Shown: piece after piece, positions 24,488-26,213 of the stretch
Layout of the letters: each line of letters opens with the position of its first letter
How positions within the stretch are numbered: position 1 is the first letter of the stretch
Source: Alphaproteobacteria bacterium UBA2966
GTDB taxonomy: Bacteria > Pseudomonadota > Alphaproteobacteria > UBA2966
Direction: 5' to 3'
Assembly (NCBI GenBank): GCA_002348365.1
Contig: DEBC01000038.1
Location: forward strand, 26,754-52,966
DNA: 26,213 nucleotides
Notes under the pieces: generated by a model
What the model was told of the DNA's origin: nothing
Databases searched by the model: none
What the model saw: only the letters and a program-made list of their open reading frames with translations
Made by a program: the position numbers and the translations under genes

Positions 24488-25528
24488 ATGACGGCGAGCA
24501 AGAATATTCTGATCGATGTTGCACCGCTGGGGCCACCCCCCTGGCCGACACTCGACCCGTTTCTGTTCTGCGTCCACCACCAGGACGCCTACCCACCCGG
24601 AAACGAGAACATGGAGCCGGTGGCGTCCCTGGACGGACGTGCAATCGGTCAGGATTTCAGCGGCAAGGATGGCTGGAGTATGTATCACAGTGACCGGGTA
24701 CCCGGATTTCCGCAGCATCCTCATCGCGGGTTCGAAACCGTGACCGTCGCCCGCAGCGGTTTCATCGATCATTCGGACTCCCTTGGCGCATCGGCGCGGT
24801 TCGGGGACGGCGACCTACAATGGATGACGGCGGGACGCGGAATCGTCCATTCCGAGATGTTTCCCCTTCTCCGCAATGATGCCGACAATCCGACCGAACT
24901 GTTCCAGATCTGGCTCAACCTCCCTGCCCGCAGCAAAATGGTGGATCCCTACTTCTCCATGTTCTGGGATCACCAGATTCCGCGGCTGACAACGGCGGAT
25001 CCCGATGGTCGTGAGACCACGGTCGTCACCTATTGCGGCGCGTTACCCGGGGCAGGTGATCCCGCAAACCAGCCATTGTCCCCACCGCCCGATTCCTGGG
25101 CCGCCGATCCTTCACACGATGTCTCGATCTGGACAATCAAGATGGAGCCTGATGCGAAGTGGACACTTCCCACTGCCAGCACCGGATGCAATCGTCGTCT
25201 CTATTACTTCGCGGGCGACACCTCCGAATTCGAAGGCGAGGAACACACGTCGGGCCACGCACTGACCCTGGCGCCTGAAAATTCGGTGCAAATCCGCAAC
25301 GGAAGCGAAGAGAGTGAATTTCTATTGTTGCAGGGGCAGCCCATCGGCGAACCCGTCGCACACTACGGCCCCTTCGTCATGAACGACGAGGAGGAACTTC
25401 GCGCGGCTTTTGCCGACTATCGTGCGACTGGATTTGGTGGGTGGCCCTGGCCCAGCGACGGCCCAGCACACGCCCGTGAGGCCGATCGCTTCGCGCGCCA
25501 TCCCGATGGACGAATTGAGAAAGCCTGA
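24488..25528 (+). CDS. Pirin-family bicupin protein
   Basis: This 346-residue cytoplasmic protein has two cupin barrels. Iron-binding residues expected for pirins are all in the N-terminal barrel: H77 and H79 (FPQHPHRGFETVT), H121 and E123 (GRGIVHSEMF). The ELFQIWLNLPARSKMVDPYF segment is a further pirin signature. The C-terminal barrel (about 205-310) lacks a metal set, as is usual. Bacterial pirins range from quercetin 2,3-dioxygenases to regulators of pyruvate dehydrogenase, and the metal set alone does not say which. It is longer than the common 230-300 residues, with extra material around 185-205 and at the C-terminus. It follows the TPR gene by 33 bases, and a small CGGAG/CTCCG hairpin lies in that gap. 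Confidence 0.88.
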   Translation: MTASKNILIDVAPLGPPPWPTLDPFLFCVHHQDAYPPGNENMEPVASLDGRAIGQDFSGKDGWSMYHSDRVPGFPQHPHRGFETVTVARSGFIDHSDSLGASARFGDGDLQWMTAGRGIVHSEMFPLLRNDADNPTELFQIWLNLPARSKMVDPYFSMFWDHQIPRLTTADPDGRETTVVTYCGALPGAGDPANQPLSPPPDSWAADPSHDVSIWTIKMEPDAKWTLPTASTGCNRRLYYFAGDTSEFEGEEHTSGHALTLAPENSVQIRNGSEESEFLLLQGQPIGEPVAHYGPFVMNDEEELRAAFADYRATGFGGWPWPSDGPAHAREADRFARHPDGRIEKA

Positions 25529-25818
25529 GACCCGGCATCTCAAGAAAGTTCACCTGCCGGCGTCGGCATCTCGGCATCACCTGATGAATGGCCGAAATCA
25601 GTTTGCGAGAACCCTGGACGGATTTCAGCGTTTCCGACCCATTTCCACGCGGTCCGCGTACCTGGCTAGAGTGAAGGGCCTTGATGGAGATCGGTACAAC
25701 CTGCCAATCTTGCCAAGGCACCCAACTTACCGGCCATAACATGGGGTGAGAATCCAGGCCGGTGACTTCGTGTTCATAGGCGCCTGAGCGAAGTTTCTCT
25801 CGTCGAAGGTGAATGCGC
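25529..25818. other. 290-base intergenic region with two inverted repeats
   Basis: No convincing gene is seen on either strand. Near the right side ACCGGCC (25729-25735) pairs with GGCCGGT (25757-25763). Immediately after, ACTTCG (25765-25770) pairs with CGAAGT (25789-25794). These would form two consecutive stem-loops in the leader of the molybdopterin gene. It matches no riboswitch class I can recall, including the Moco motif. A frame stays open on the minus strand across the whole stretch, but it continues antisense into both neighbouring genes and is probably not a gene. Confidence 0.4.
25805..25809 (+). promoter_or_regulatory. Ribosome binding site of the molybdopterin oxidoreductase gene
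   Basis: GAAGG is 3 bases from the ATG at 25813 and 9 bases from the ATG at 25819, so the second ATG is preferred. Confidence 0.5.
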
Positions 25819-26213
25819 ATGAGTAACAGCTCTCCCCCGAGACCCGAGCCCGCGGAACGCTGGATCAAGAGCCACTGCCAGCAGTGCTTCAACGCCTGCG
25901 GTATCACCGTCCAGGTCAAGGACGGGAAACCGGTCAAGATCATGGGTGATGTCGACGACCCCACGACTCTTGGACATCTTTGCGCCCGGGGCTTATCGGG
26001 CGTGGCCTAACTGTACGACCCGCACCGCGTAAAGACTCCCCTGATCCGGACGAATCCCGAGAAGGGACGTGACACCGATCCCGGTTGGCGCGAAGCGACC
26101 TGGGATGAGGCATTGGATCTCGTTGCTGCGAAGCTCAGGACAGTTCGGAACGAAAATCCGAACAAGCTGATCTGTTCCTTCTTTCCCTTCGAGAAGTTTG
26201 TGCAGACGTTCAT
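25819..26213 (+). pseudogene. Molybdopterin oxidoreductase, N-terminus, with in-frame TAA; runs off the window
   Basis: This is the start of a DMSO-reductase-superfamily enzyme with an N-terminal 4Fe-4S domain. Cysteines C20, C23, C27 and C55 (HCQQCFNACGITVQV ... GHLCARG) form the cluster site. The pattern DGKPVKIMGDVDDP between them is standard. After RGLSGVA, codon 64 is TAA (26008-26010). The same frame then continues LYDPHRVKTPLIRTNPEKG, DPGWREATWDEALDLVAAKL and on to the edge, exactly as in intact relatives. In relatives this position is commonly Gln, and CAA to TAA is one change. No twin-arginine signal is present before the cluster, so a cytoplasmic enzyme is likely. Substrate is unknown, and the catalytic region lies beyond the window. 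It may be a real pseudogene or a base-call error. Confidence 0.75.

Noticed and set aside
25377..25964. 195-codon minus-strand open frame across the pirin/molybdopterin gap
   Set aside because: Both ends are antisense to real genes. The middle is Trp-rich without a recognisable domain or ribosome binding site.
7481..26010. Recoding of TAA as a sense codon to explain both in-frame stops
   Set aside because: TAA ends normal genes in this window (the dehalogenase, SDR and TPR genes), and selenocysteine uses TGA, so nonsense mutation or sequencing error is more likely.

Overview
The window is high-GC bacterial DNA (roughly 60% by eye) and most likely comes from an alphaproteobacterium. The main support is the slt / dapA / smpB neighbourhood, which from memory is common in that class, together with the style of the encoded proteins. 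The assignment is inferred and untested. I found no rRNA, tRNA, CRISPR array or transposase.

Layout: (1) 1-4.4 kb is housekeeping: a family-5 type uracil-DNA glycosylase (+), smpB and dapA as a minus-strand pair, and a divergent soluble lytic transglycosylase. (2) 4.5-7.1 kb is a tight plus-strand trio: type II haloacid dehalogenase, alpha/beta hydrolase and a short threonine/serine dehydratase. (3) 7.1-9.5 kb (-) holds a secreted-protein gene interrupted by an in-frame TAA, an intact TVP38/TMEM64 membrane protein, an MFS transporter that has lost its N-terminal part, and a 90-codon orphan frame. (4) 9.6-12.4 kb (+) is a sugar-acid pair: a DenD-like D-erythronate dehydrogenase and an IlvD/Edd dehydratase close to L-arabinonate dehydratase. 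(5) 12.5-14.5 kb contains a putA relic (both ends kept, middle deleted, one frameshift), an intact class-IV aminotransferase, and a chimeric relic joining what looks like the start of a DUF302 gene to the end of a CHAT-protease gene. (6) 14.6-17.6 kb has a ThDP-dependent enzyme of the acetolactate-synthase superfamily and a divergent MFS transporter, with a palindrome between them. (7) 22.5-17.6 kb (-) is a compact four-gene operon: pntA, pntB, an SDR oxidoreductase and an MsnO8-like LLM flavin oxidoreductase, with gaps of 10, 7 and 9 bases. (8) 22.8-25.5 kb (+) is a GTG-started TPR-type protein and a pirin. (9) The right edge holds the start of a molybdopterin oxidoreductase that is interrupted by an in-frame TAA and runs off the window.

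Two themes stand out. First, five broken genes (nonsense, truncation, internal deletion with frameshift, chimera with frameshift, nonsense) sit between intact ones, so this stretch appears to be in active decay, or contains base-level assembly errors at the two nonsense sites. Second, the pnt operon places the membrane transhydrogenase that makes NADPH directly beside two oxidoreductases of unknown substrate. This is the best candidate in the window for an uncharacterised functional unit. I did not see a clearly new defence, mobile or RNA-guided system.
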